From positions 248,001 to 312,000 of the forward strand of contig JALMLS010000466.1 of the NCBI GenBank assembly GCA_038496445.1: DNA of 64,000 bases, given 5' to 3'. The stretch comes from Trichosphaerium sp. ATCC 40318. Its lineage: Eukaryota; Discosea; Flabellinia; Trichosidae. Position 1 is the stretch's first letter; the number at the start of each line of letters is the position of its first letter. Below the pieces are notes generated by a model. That model ran no database searches and was not told the origin of the DNA. It saw only the letters and a list, made by a program, of their open reading frames with translations. Of the stretch, positions 49,103-60,153 are shown piece by piece. Made by a program: the position numbers and the translations under genes.

Positions 49103-50712
49103 ATGTCATCACAGGAAGAATCATCGGTGCGTAGTTTGCGAAGCAATTTCTTCCAGCAGCCTGAGATTGCGAACAAGTAGCTCATTTTTTAACTAGGAGG
49201 AGGTCGTTGCACTAGACTCCACTAAACAGGTACTACTTCCGGGCTATACCCACAACTTACCCGCATAGGAACAAGAATCGTACGTGGGTTATTCCGAGCA
49301 GCTCCAGACGCACAAAGATTCACAATATTAACTCGCAATCGTATAAAACATTATTTTATTGACCCCCAAATGCAGGGAAGAACCTGAAGAAAGCACCTCA
49401 GAGGAACAAGAAGAAACTGAGAGCGTAGAAGAGAGCGAAGAGGAAGATGAAGAAGACGGTATGAAACAACTAAAATACGCGTTTATAGCGTCATCTAATC
49501 GGTATTTCTGCAGAATCTACTGAAGTAGACGTAGAAGCAGAAGCAAATGTTGAAATCAACACATCTTCTCGCAGGCACAGAAAAGACAAAGAGCACAGGT
49601 AAAAAACAACAAAACGAAACCATAAAAAGTGTAGTAATAACATTGTATTTAGACATAAACATAAGGACAAAGATAAGAAGCATAAGGACAAGAAGCACAA
49701 GAGCAAGCACAAGGTATGTCAACTTGTTCATTCAACAAAAAAAAGTGTTTTCTAAACATGGTTTTTCAGAAAGAGAAAATTGATGCCGGTCATGACGATG
49801 ATGAAAAGAAAGCCGTCGAAGTATTTTGGGTTGACTACAATGAACCTAAGAGAAAGCTCTCTCCAGATACTGGTACGCAAGCTATGTCTTAACAAGAACT
49901 TGACAAAATGACTTTCGTTGTTGTCAAGTTTATTGCAATTAAATGTTACTTGTTTTAAAAATAACTTTTAAAATAGATCCAAAGAAATTCAAGAAAGTTG
50001 GCCGCTATGTGTGCTATGTTGAGAACTTTAACTGCAAGAAATGCTCAGCAGACTTTTCTGAAGTTCCTTACTTTACTCTACCTGCCGATTCTAATGGAGA
50101 GTCTCTTCACCCTAAACAAGGTATGAAACAGTTTTGGGGCATGGGGGATATAAAGGGGTAGTGTCAGTCACTTATTGTACTCACATTAATGGTTCTTCTA
50201 AGGTGGTGGTTTGTATTGCGAGGACTGCATTAAAAAAATGTGGAAGTCTGTCATTGATGAGCCTTTCCCTGATCAACCTAAACCCGAGTTTGAGATGGTA
50301 TGCACTTTTCTTTTTTTGATTATTTCTGTTTCTGGTGATAGCTAATAAATGGTTTTTTTAGACTCGTGGTCCTCAAACCACCAAGTACGCTAACTTGGAG
50401 CGTAAGATTGAGAAAGTAAACGCTCAAATTGAGAAGCACGAAGCTGCTATCAAAGAAAAGAAAGAAGCGCTCAAAAAACTTCATGCTACACGTGAAGAAA
50501 TGCGTGAGGACTATGCTAAGGAGCTTGAAGCTGATCCAGGTAACGTTCTATACTCAGTAGATGTTAATACTTAACTGGTATCTTTAGAAAAAGCTGCTCA
50601 AGTTCAAGATTTTGCTCGTAAGTCTTTTGAAGAGAGCAGACGTTCTCTCGATGCTACACGTATCAAGAAGCGTGATAAAAAAGCAAAGGCTGCTGCTAAA
50701 GCAAACAACTAA
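49103..50712 (+). CDS. Acidic / His-Lys-Asp-rich protein with a CxxC...CxxC zinc motif and coiled coil
   Basis: MSSQEESS start, then a strongly acidic stretch (EESTSEEQEETESVEESEEE) and a basic HKDKDKKHKDKKHKSKHK run. Next comes a compact domain: VEVFWVDYNEPKRKLSPDT, KKVGRYVCYVENFNCKKCSA, YFTLPADSNGES, GGGLYCEDCIKKMWKS. The two pairs CKKC and CEDC, ~35 residues apart, look like a zinc ribbon or half-LIM. The C-terminus is a coiled coil (NLERKIEKVNAQIEKHEAAI) with a basic end (KKRDKKAKAAAKANN-TAA, 50710). Nine or so short introns. I do not recognise the family; the composition suggests a nuclear or RNA/chromatin-associated protein. Confidence 0.6.
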
Positions 50713-50978
50713 TTTATTGTGAATAAATTCATGCTTACTCTACTTTAAACAACGCTGTAGTTCTGTCAAGCTTGATTGTTATTTAACAAATGGTGTTCTG
50801 CCACATTACAGTAATTTAACCCTTACGCTACATTGTAAGGATGCTCAGTAGATATGTTATTGCGAAAACGGAGTTGCTTGACTTGTGATGTATTTTGTTA
50901 ACAAGTTTTTTCTCATTTTTTGTTATTTCTCTGAAACTATTGTTTTACGCTTTTTACATCTAAGCCACAGCTCGTAAA

Positions 50979-52516
50979 ATGCCACCAAAAAGTAGAAAAG
51001 CAGCTAGGAGAGCTAATGGTAATATGAGTAGACAACATAAACGGCAACAACGTAAACAAAAAGCACAGTTCTCTAAACGACAGGAAAAGGCTCAATATGG
51101 GGTATTTTAGTAAAATTGGGCGTTATTGGTTTAATTATGGCATAGGGCAGCGAATGGAAGAGTGAATGGGACAGATTTCTCGCACAGCTTAAAATACATG
51201 ATCTGGGGATAAAAGATGTTGCAGGTGATGGAAATTGTTTATTTCGGTAACGTCCTTTCCATATTATCATAATATTGCACTCACACATCTCTAGGGCAAT
51301 TGCCGATCAGATAGAAGGCAGACCAGGTAAGCATGGCACCTACAGAGCCCAAATCGTTGACTTTCTTGCTCAAAACAGAAATGGTACATAAAAAACAATC
51401 TTGCAAACAATCAGTCTCTAATTTACGATAAGACTATGAGCCGTTTATAGAAGATGATGGATCTTTCGATGGATACATTCAACGGATGAGAAAAAATGGC
51501 ACATGGGGAGGAAATATGGAAATAGTTGCTTCAAGTCTAAGATACAATGTTAACGTTTGTGTACATCAAGTTGATCAGCCACGGCATGCTTTGGTTTAGT
51601 GCAAGTTATGAGCTAATTGATTTGTTAGGTGGGAGATAATAAATTTTGGTGAGGGATCACGTACTATACATATATCATATCACTGGGGAGACCATTACTC
51701 AAGTGTTAGACGATTAGATAATTTAAAGTACTTTCATTTTTCTTTCAAAAAAAAGACACGTGCTCATATCTTTTAGTGGCAACCCTAAACCGATTATGCT
51801 ACAGTCACGACCAGCTAAAAAATCTAATAAATCTAATGTGAAATCACCTACGAATGAAGAAAATATGCTAATGGATGCAAGTGGTCATAGAAATCTTGAA
51901 TTTATTCGTGCTGTTATGGAACAAAACTATTTCGATGTTGAGGCATCTGTTGAGTTTTTACTGCTTATAGACCCTTCAGGTATGATAAAACATTTGCTTT
52001 TATATTTCTCATTCCTCTTTAAGACAAAGCGTTCGTTACTGAGTTCATCAGTGAGCATAAATTCACAACTGGTGGTTACGAGAATGAGTGGAAAAAATAT
52101 GAAAACAAACAGAATTACAACTACAACGACACTCATGAGAAGAAAGAGCATATAGAGCATGAAGTAGAACAAAATAATACATATAAACGCCAAACTGTAA
52201 AGCAACAAAAACGTAATAGACAAAGAGGTAGACAAGGAGGAAAGCGTGGAGGTAAAAACAAAAAAAAAAGAACTTTTACCATTTTTTTTTTCTGACTATC
52301 TGACTCTGTCCTTCTTTAGGTAAATCGAATGCGAATAACTTTAATAACTCTGGACCGGTTTCAAAAATACCTAAACACGAGAGTAATAAACAACGAAAGT
52401 TGAGGTTACGTCGAGAAAAACAAGAAGCTGCCGCTTTTGTACCTCCAAAAGAAAGACAACCACAGAATGATAGCACTAACGATGTTACTGAAGAGCTTGG
52501 GTCTTTGCAAATATGA
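50979..52516 (+). CDS. OTUD3-like OTU-domain deubiquitinase with UBA-like segment
   Basis: Basic N-terminus (MPPKSRKAARRANGNMSRQH). The OTU domain carries IKDVAGDGNCLFRAIADQI (catalytic Asp and Cys in the DGNC block), YEPFIEDDGSFDGYIQRM, GTWGGNMEIVASSLRYNV and HISYHWGDHYSSVRR (catalytic His). After the OTU domain comes a UBA-like helix bundle (NLEFIRAVMEQNYFDVEASV), then a Lys/Arg/Gln-rich tail (KQQKRNRQRGRQGGKRGG). Order OTU-UBA-basic tail matches OTUD3, which cleaves ubiquitin chains. Six introns, one at 51269-51294 inside the catalytic region. TGA at 52514. Confidence 0.85.
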
Positions 52517-52668
52517 CCGTTCCCACAATCGGCTCATTGTTGTGATCTCATCATTAACAGAATTGCTGAAAACTTCGCGTTAAGGCACTTTATTCTTCCA
52601 TTTTCCCACTGTAGACTAAATTAAACACACAACCTTTAAACGTTCTATTTATTGTTCAAGGACATGTT

Positions 52669-55666
52669 ATGTATAAGAGTCACGCTTTAAAGATTGTTTG
52701 GTACGGGTTTTGATCAATTCTCGAATTTCTTCTTAAAGTACTAGTGTTGGGGATGCTAGCTCTAAGAAAGAAAGGCTAAATTATGCGTTTATACATCCAG
52801 ACGATACTGCGACCTTACAAAGGGTTAAATTCGCATTACCAACTGGAAGTACGTGCAATCGGAGCGTTCCATGAAAGCAAAGCCATCGAAAGAACCGTCT
52901 TCATTGAAATTTCTTTGTGACGCGTTGTCAACACGATCTAAATCGTTCTAGCGTCATTTGAAGCAGAAACTATAGTAAACGATAAACAAATATCCCTGTT
53001 ACTAACAGATGTGCATGGTACGCAACATACAGTAACCAAGGTTGACAAAGGCAGGCCTTGAGGGACCCGAAAAATTAAATGAGCGACAAAGCACTTATAA
53101 AGACGCAGCAGTATTTATCGTAGCGTTCTCAATAGCAGACCCAAACAGCTTTGACAACCTGGTGACAACCGTGCGTAAATGCATTTAAAGAATTGTAGAA
53201 TGCTGAATTCGCGATTTAGTGGGTAAAAGAATTGACAGGTTACGATAGTAATGTTCCAATTCTACTTGTTGGCACTGACTGTCAAGTCCGTGAAGATTTT
53301 GATGCTTTAACTCGATTGAAGTGTAAGAAGATAGTCCCAGTAACAAAGAAAAAGGCTGAGAAGCTAGCCAAGAAGCTAGGATTTCAATATTTCGAGTGTT
53401 CTACATACCAAGGCATTGGGATTGGTACGTTAACGTTTTTGGATGATTGTGTGTTTTAACAACAAGCTTTAGAGCCTATTTATGATGAAGCGACTTCTAT
53501 AGGGTTACAGAAGCTTTCTGATGCTGTAGCTAAAGCAAGAGAAGCTACTAGACGCCAAAAGAGCTTGCTTAAAGTAGAGAAGAGTTTTAGGAAACCACAT
53601 TCGGGTAGACCTCACACAGCGCGTGAAAGGTAGCCTCACAGTAATTGTTTGTTGGCACTAATTGTTTTACAAGGATTGATGCTACTGATGCGACACTTCG
53701 TCATTTTGGCGTATTGCGCGGTAATGGAGGTGGAAGTACACCTGTAATACAGACTGTAGCAAAACCTGGATCTCGTACAAGCCTTGGGATACCAAAGAAG
53801 AATAGTCTTCGTCGTGCAAACTCTGATAATGGCATGCATAGACAAAGAAAACAAGTACAACTATTTGCGTCATTGTGTGATTTTAGTAACGTCGCTAAAG
53901 CTGTTTGTACGTACAACATTGACCTGACAAAATAACAATCTGTGCTGAGTTGACTCTACTTTTATAGCTGATACTTTCGAACGTACGAGGCCACAGATAC
54001 GTATTCATGAATTAGCAGATGTTAAGCCACAGCAAGTGTTTCAAGGTGGCTCTGAAAGTGGTACGCAAAAAAAAGGGTTGAGTTTTTGTTCTTCTCTTAT
54101 GATCTTCCTAGGAGCTTCATTTGAGTCCTTGAATGATATTGTAGGAAGTAAAGTTGTGTCAACTACGAGCAAAGGACAAGACACAAGCAATCTACCACTA
54201 CATAGGTATGATAGTGTGATACTTGATTATCAACTAATTGGTTTGTTTTTACAGTTTCATGGTTGAGTACTATGACAATCAAACGTTATTTTTGGCAACA
54301 TCAACGGCTAAGCAAGGTCAGAAGAGAGCGCTGCGTATTTGTGAAAGTGCATTTATGGAGCACATGAGGGTACGTTGTTAGTTGGTTTTTTTTTTGAATA
54401 GATTTTACTTACATTTTTTGTTTAGGATAGGCAACCCCAAGTATTTAATTCACATCAAATTATAAAGAGTTGTTTGCAAGCTATTAGTTTTGCACACTTC
54501 GAGGTAGGAACAACTGGACGCTGTCAGGTTATTGGCGGCTTAGTAGTAAAAATGAAGACTGTGCGTCAGATAGCAATAAGTTTCATCCTTCTTATGACCT
54601 TTGTAGGCCCCAGGTGCTAGTAAAGAAAAATGGCTATTTGTGGGCGTGGGCGTAGGTTCTACCAAGGTATTTCAGTACACTCCCGGAATTAAGATGCAAC
54701 AAGTGACAAAAGACAGTCTAGTTGGTACGTTTTTGCCAAAAAAAGTTGGTTGTTTTTGTTAGCGGGATCTTACTTTCTTTTTCAGGTGGTTACGGTTCTA
54801 TTGGTACAGACGAGGGACCTCCTGAACAACTAGTACATTGCTATCAACAAGAATGTAAACCTGGAGACATATTCATATTTGCAACACACGTGCGTCTTTA
54901 ACAACAATTTGATGTTCTTTTTGCTTGATCCTTTTCTTGGTTTTATTTTTATTAACTTCCTGCTTAGTCTACGTATCTTAACTTTGATCCTGAATATTCA
55001 GGCGTACCTCCTTCACAGCTCCGTGTAGATAGTGCTATCTGGTCAAGTAGGAAAAAAGTTGATCAACGTGCAAAGGACAAGTACATTGAAGAACGGTTAC
55101 AACAAACAGTACACAAATGTGCTGAAACAAATCCAAAGAGTATTTGCGCCAGGATACTCATGGATGCTAAACATACAGCATGGAAGCCTAGAAGTAACTC
55201 TGTTACGCAACCTGGAGTGATAATTGATTGTCCATTGACTGAACACAAAGGATTCTGTGGCGTCATGTGTTTTGTTGTTGGCAATGTCAAAGATGATACA
55301 AGAAGAAGGTCTTCAACTGTACCTATGGTTCGTAAGCGTTCTCCACTTGTAAGTAAGCGAAAAGAACATACACATACAAGTAGAGAAAGATTACTAATAC
55401 CTGGACAAATACATAACAATGTAAGAAAAGTAGAAAAGAAGAAAGAAGTCATACAAGATACAAAGCCAAAACAAAAACCAAAACCAAAAAAAAACTTTGA
55501 AGAAAAAAAAGAGAAACTACCGATTGTATCTGTTACAGAGACAAATGCTTTTACTTCTACTCTTGGTGCTGATGATGAGATGTTTGAAAAAGATGATAAG
55601 CACGTTTTTGCTTCTCTAGGTTTGTTCCAAAAGCCTTCATCGTCTGAAAGAAGTAGCAAGGAGTAG
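52669..55666 (+). CDS. Fusion of a degenerate Rho-like GTPase domain and a degenerate PP2C-like phosphatase domain
   Basis: ATG 52669: MYKSHALKIVCTSVGDASSK opens a Rho-family fold. Later parts are SFEAETIVNDKQISLLLTD, AAVFIVAFSIADPNSFDNL, VPILLVGTDCQVRED and FQYFECSTYQGIG. The P-loop (GDASSKKE instead of GxxxxGKT) and NKxD/TKxD (TDCQ) are lost. After a basic linker (RRQKSLLKVEKSFRKPHSG) a PPM/PP2C fold follows: FEVGTTGRCQVIGGLVV, WLFVGVGVGSTKVFQYTPG, CKPGDIFIFATHSTYLNFDP, HKGFCGVMCFVVGNV. The metal-binding Asp positions (ADG, SDG and final DD) are TST, THS and FC. A Lys-rich tail ends SSERSSKE-TAG. All exons join in frame, so both enzymes appear inactive within one scaffold-like protein. Dictyostelium Spalten pairs a G-alpha-like domain with PP2C and is the nearest concept known to me. 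Confidence 0.7.
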
Positions 55667-55845
55667 AGTTGTTATTTAACTTAGATTCTCTGCTTTCTTT
55701 GTTGTGAAGAGATACTTGTAATTTTATTTGTCCAAGTTTGTAAAAAATGTTGTACATATTTGGCTTGCTGCCATTGATGGGCTGAGTATGCCTATTGAAT
55801 AAACTTAATGCTCAAAAAAAAAACTTGTGTTTTTAACACTTATCG

Positions 55846-57421
55846 TCACAAAATGGAAATTGAAATTGAAATTGATTCAATACCTTCATGGACTTGTTTT
55901 TGAATTGATGGTAAAAGCTTTGCAACACTTTCATCAGAATGAAGGCGCTTATTAATCTCTTCGTCAACAAGTTGCCACATCCAAGTTTGACGCTGATCAG
56001 CCCTAAACAAGCAATCAACTCACAAAAAAACCATGTTAAGCTACTCTCGTTTGTTTTAACGAACCTCTTTTTGTGTAATCGATTGTCTCTAGACATCTCT
56101 TTGTAATATGATTCAGCTAACTCCCATACCTTATCTATACCTTCTTTAGCATAGGCTGAACACTTGACTGTCTATAAACTTATAAATAAGCAGTTGAGAA
56201 TAATAATAATGTTTGATCTTACAGATGCACGCCAGAAATTTGTTTTTGGTCTTAGGAGCTTTAGAGCTGATGAATACTCGAATTGTGCAATTCTTGCTGA
56301 GTTTTTTAAATCTCCATCATCTTTAGTTATTATGACAGCATCCGCAATTTCTACAACTCCTTTCTTAAGACCCTACAAAACACATTTAGACATTGTGCGA
56401 AAATATACATGCTAGAGGTTTTTTGGATGAACTCGTACCTGTAATTCATCACCTCCTGCTGGCGGTACAAGCAAACAAAACATATCTACCTATGATTAAA
56501 CAATTAAAACAGTACGGCAAAAAAAAGTGACACGTGATATCAATGTTTCAAAATGTCAATAGCAATAATACCATTGACTCCACAGCTACTTCTGACTGGC
56601 CTACTCCAACTGTTTCAACAAGAATAACATCATACCCAGCTTCTATACTCACAGTGTTATCTAAAAGAGTAATATCATCACCTGCGTACCTTCACAAAGC
56701 AAAACAGTCTCCGAAGTACTACGGGTTACACCTCCCAGAGAACCTGTAAAAAAAAACGTTTAAACTCTGATCCTTAGCACTAAGCAGGCATCGTACCTTT
56801 TGACGGAGACGGTCTGACATATGCATTCTCGTGTAACGACAGCGTTGGCATACGTGTTTTATCTGCCAAAATTGCTCCTCCTGTACGAGTCGAAGAGGGA
56901 TCTACTGCCTACTTTTTCATAAAAAATCATGAAAAAATCGGAGTTCTTGTACCAGAACTGCAACTTTTTTGTTCTTAGCAATCAGATACATCCCAAAAGC
57001 TTCTATAAATGTAGATTTACCAACGCCAGGGGCGCCTGAAAGTCCTATTCTGTAGATGTCAAGCTTTGACGTTTTTTAGATTGTACCTGAACGTTTTCTT
57101 TGGGTTTTTGGCTCTATGGCGTAGAATATTATCAACTAGAGCGTTGGCCTCTAAGTTATCGTTGTGGAGTGAAGATTCAACTAGTTTTAATGTGAGAATG
57201 TTTGTACAGTCGTTTTTAGATGTACTGAGCGTAATGCTTCTCGCTAGAGAGCGTCTACTTCCAGTTCTAATTTTTTCAAGCGTTTTCGCTGCTCTTGCTT
57301 CTGGAGTAGCCGCAGTTGAGTATGTTCTTAGTTGTATGAGGCTTTTTTATGTTTAAACGTTGGCCTACCTGCATTTGTGCTTGACAATACTACGTGCAAT
57401 CCCACCGCGAATTCTAAGCAT
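55846..57421 (-). CDS. MMAA: MMAA/MeaB-type GTPase (methylmalonyl-CoA mutase chaperone)
   Basis: ATG 57421: [18 protein letters not shown], Arg-rich and likely a mitochondrial presequence. The G domain is complete: [18 protein letters not shown] (Walker A), [52 protein letters not shown] (switch and Walker B), [15 protein letters not shown] and TKDDGDL (NKxD equivalent). The C-terminal dimerisation arm follows ([19 protein letters not shown]). It closes with SISISISIL encoded by a (TCAATT) microsatellite-like run, TGA at 55846. The family protects and reloads cobalamin-dependent methylmalonyl-CoA mutase, so the organism probably uses adenosylcobalamin. About eight introns. Confidence 0.92.
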
Positions 57422-57736
57422 CACTAAAGCATGTGGTAATAACGGAAAGTTTGCCCAAGCGGTGTTTTGCAGGCAAAATCTGACATTTCACAAAACCTGT
57501 CGCTAAAACGGAATAAACACCTTCGAACGTACGACTGAATTCGTCAAGTCATAAACAACAGTTAATCAGCCCATACAAAGTAGCGCTACATTACGTACGA
57601 ATACGTACTTTCTAGAAACTGCCACACGTTTCGTATATTATAAATATCTCTATGTTACTTACACTAGATTTTCTAAAACTAGCTGATTGCCAACAATCAA
57701 TTTGTACAAAACTAATAGTAAAAATCTAGGAGTTCA
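57422..57736. promoter_or_regulatory. Divergent promoter region between MMAA and beta-lactamase-like gene
   Basis: About 315 bp between divergent start codons; no ORF and no clear element other than AT-rich sequence. Confidence 0.4.
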
Positions 57737-59864
57737 ATGAATACAAGTCAACAATCCATCTGCGTTTTTCTACTTTTGTTTGGGATTACCCTTACAAATG
57801 GCTTTATGTTTCCACAATCTCATGTCAACGTAGACCTTCAGGAAGAGGTACTAAGCTGTGTACAAGCAAACCTTTTTTTTACCAATCCATTTAGATTCCT
57901 GAGGCTTGTCCTGTTCAACCCCAACCGTTGGAATTACCTACACCATTACCCAGTAAACTAACAGACGCGCTAAATGCTGCGGAGCAAGAACTGAAAGCGC
58001 TCATGGCGAGTAATACTGTACGAATACTTTATTTCTTTTTTTTTCTTATCACAATTTTAAGTCTTGCTTTGCTCCTGGTGCCTCTGCTATTGCTGTTTAT
58101 CAAGACAAAGTAATTTGGTCTTTCAACTCAGGAATGATTGACAAATCAAAACCAACCCTCGCACCCACTGGAGATACACTCTTTCGGCATGTTGCATACT
58201 TCTAACCTCAATAACTTTTTTCCATAGCATTGGAAGTGTAAGTAAACTATTCCCTACTCTCCTCCTATACCAAGCAGCTTCTGATCCTAACATTCTCGTA
58301 AGCAAACAGAATTAGTATGATGTCGTACTCACGAACTTGTATAGCTATCACTTGACGATGATATAACTAAGCAAGTGCCAAATTTCTCAATATTAGATTC
58401 AAAAGCTGTTCCTACATCAGTCACGTGGAGAGCCGTTGCTTCGCAGCTCTCAGGTCTTCCTAGAGAGGCACCATGTACCCTCATTGAATGCTCAGCGTCT
58501 ACGGATGAAATTCTAAAAAGACTTTCAACAAAAAGGCAGGTGTTCCCAATGTGGAAGCGTCCATCGTATTCAAGTGAGTACATACTTTTCTTACAATCTA
58601 TTTTTGTTCTTCTCCAGTTAACTTTCTTTTTTCTAGACTTGGGGTTTGATCTAATTGGTCACTTGATTGCCGAGAAAGTATACAATACTAATTTCGAAGA
58701 CTTGGTGGCAAAGAACATTACAGACAAGCTGTCTATGAAAGATACCGGTTTTGTGCTTTCACCAAGTGTCAAAAGCCGTATGGCGAAAGCATACAATATA
58801 GCAGGTGTTGAAATGCCACTATACGATCTAGGTACACTTTATACGGGAGTACTTTATTCTAACATCTCACAGGATGGTCAAGTCCAGCAGGTCAGATGTA
58901 CTCCTCCACAAATGATCTCGCAAAATTTATGATAATGTACCAACTCTTTAGCGACTTTATTTAACACATGATTATCACGTGTACTAAATTTATTAGGTTC
59001 TTAAAGGATAACAATGGTACTTCAGAGATACTTCCTGCTAAATGGTACTTGCTCCATCTCAAATGGAGGGTATTTTGACAAAACTGTTAGGCTTGCTGAA
59101 ATGATGAATCCAGTTTTTGTTAACCAAGATGGACAGTCGGGGTTTGGGTGCGTTTAGTTGTAATGTATGAATGATAATAATCACGTATAGAACTCCTTGG
59201 GAGATGATGTATTTGCAAAACTACTGGGTGAAACAAAAAGGTGGAAGCTTAGGAGGGTACATTTTTAAGCCAAATACTTTTATTAAAAATTTACCTTGGT
59301 TTTGTAGATTCCTATCAAGCTTTAACGTCATACCTGAAATACAACTTGGTTTCTCTATATTGTTCAATGGCCCTTGTTCAACGAGTCAAGCGACTGATTC
59401 ATTTATGAACAACGTTATACCCGCATTAAAGTCTGTAAGTTATTTATATCCAAAGTCAAAAGACGTTTTCTAAACAATCTTAGGTACTCGATGATTTGGC
59501 TCCACCAAGCCCTCCACTACCACCTGATTACACTAAATACGAAGGTTAGTACTGCTTTCCTTTTGATTCTATTGATTGAATGTACTTAGGTGTTTATGAT
59601 CCTCAAACAAAGGTTGCGTATGTTGAAAGCTACGGATTGATTATCTATTTTCAACTTGCAAGCTATACTCATTCGTACTACCTATCTTGGACCGATGGTG
59701 ATAATTTCCAATTGTATGCTGGTGTTAATTTGATGGGTACTTGTATACAGGGAGAACTTGGCGCTGCAGTGGGCCAATGGGTTACCTTCACCGAAACGCC
59801 AAACGGAGGCATGTCATTCACAGTTGAAGGCCTTTTTGGTACTATCGTATTTACACGCCAATGA
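57737..59864 (+). CDS. Secreted serine beta-lactamase-like (class C/LACTB-LACTBL1 type) protein
   Basis: Signal peptide MNTSQQSICVFLLLFGITL then NGFMFPQ. The penicillin-binding fold follows: FAPGASAIAVYQDKVIWSFN, FRIGSVSKLFPTLLLYQ with the SxxK motif (SVSK), LDDDITKQVPNF, TWRAVASQLSGLPRE, YSNLGFDLIGHLIAEKV with the YxN motif (YSN), MKDTGFVLS and WSSPAGQMYSSTNDLAKF. The C-terminal third (FGYGW-like region, then VTFTETPNGGMSFTVEG) is beta-rich. The SxxK exon is reached through an apparent GC-AG intron (58187-58227). In eukaryotes such proteins are usually secreted esterases or peptidases rather than antibiotic-resistance enzymes; activity here is unknown. Confidence 0.8.
58187..58227 (+). other. 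GC-AG intron in the beta-lactamase-like gene
   Basis: Donor GCATGT, acceptor CCATAG, 41 nt. Its removal joins ...DTLFR to IGSVSK in frame, which recreates the catalytic SxxK context. No GT donor nearby gives an open frame. Confidence 0.6.
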
Positions 59865-60153
59865 AATATGTACCATCCACCGACAATAAATCAGTACTCG
59901 TGAAACACTTAATATTACATACCGCGCTCGTTAGCTAGAATTCTAAATCTTGAATTTTTTGTTGCAAAAACACGTGATATTTCTGTACAAAGAAGTCTGC
60001 ATAGAGCATTGGTGTATTGACGCCATGTTTACCTTACCCGATAGTGCTTTTTCCAAAAGCAAGGTTGGTTAGTGACATTGTAAAGTCAAGGAAATGTCAA
60101 AGTGAGTTAACGACTTTTTTTTTTCGATTAACTACAAAGAGGCGGGAAGTACA

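Noticed and set aside
55849-55880. Minisatellite at the MMAA C-terminus
   Set aside because: Only a short (AAATTG)-type run coding SISISI; too short to be a notable array.
57440-57490. tRNA-like sequence (GCCCAAGCGGTG...)
   Set aside because: No cloverleaf with matching acceptor stem could be drawn by eye.
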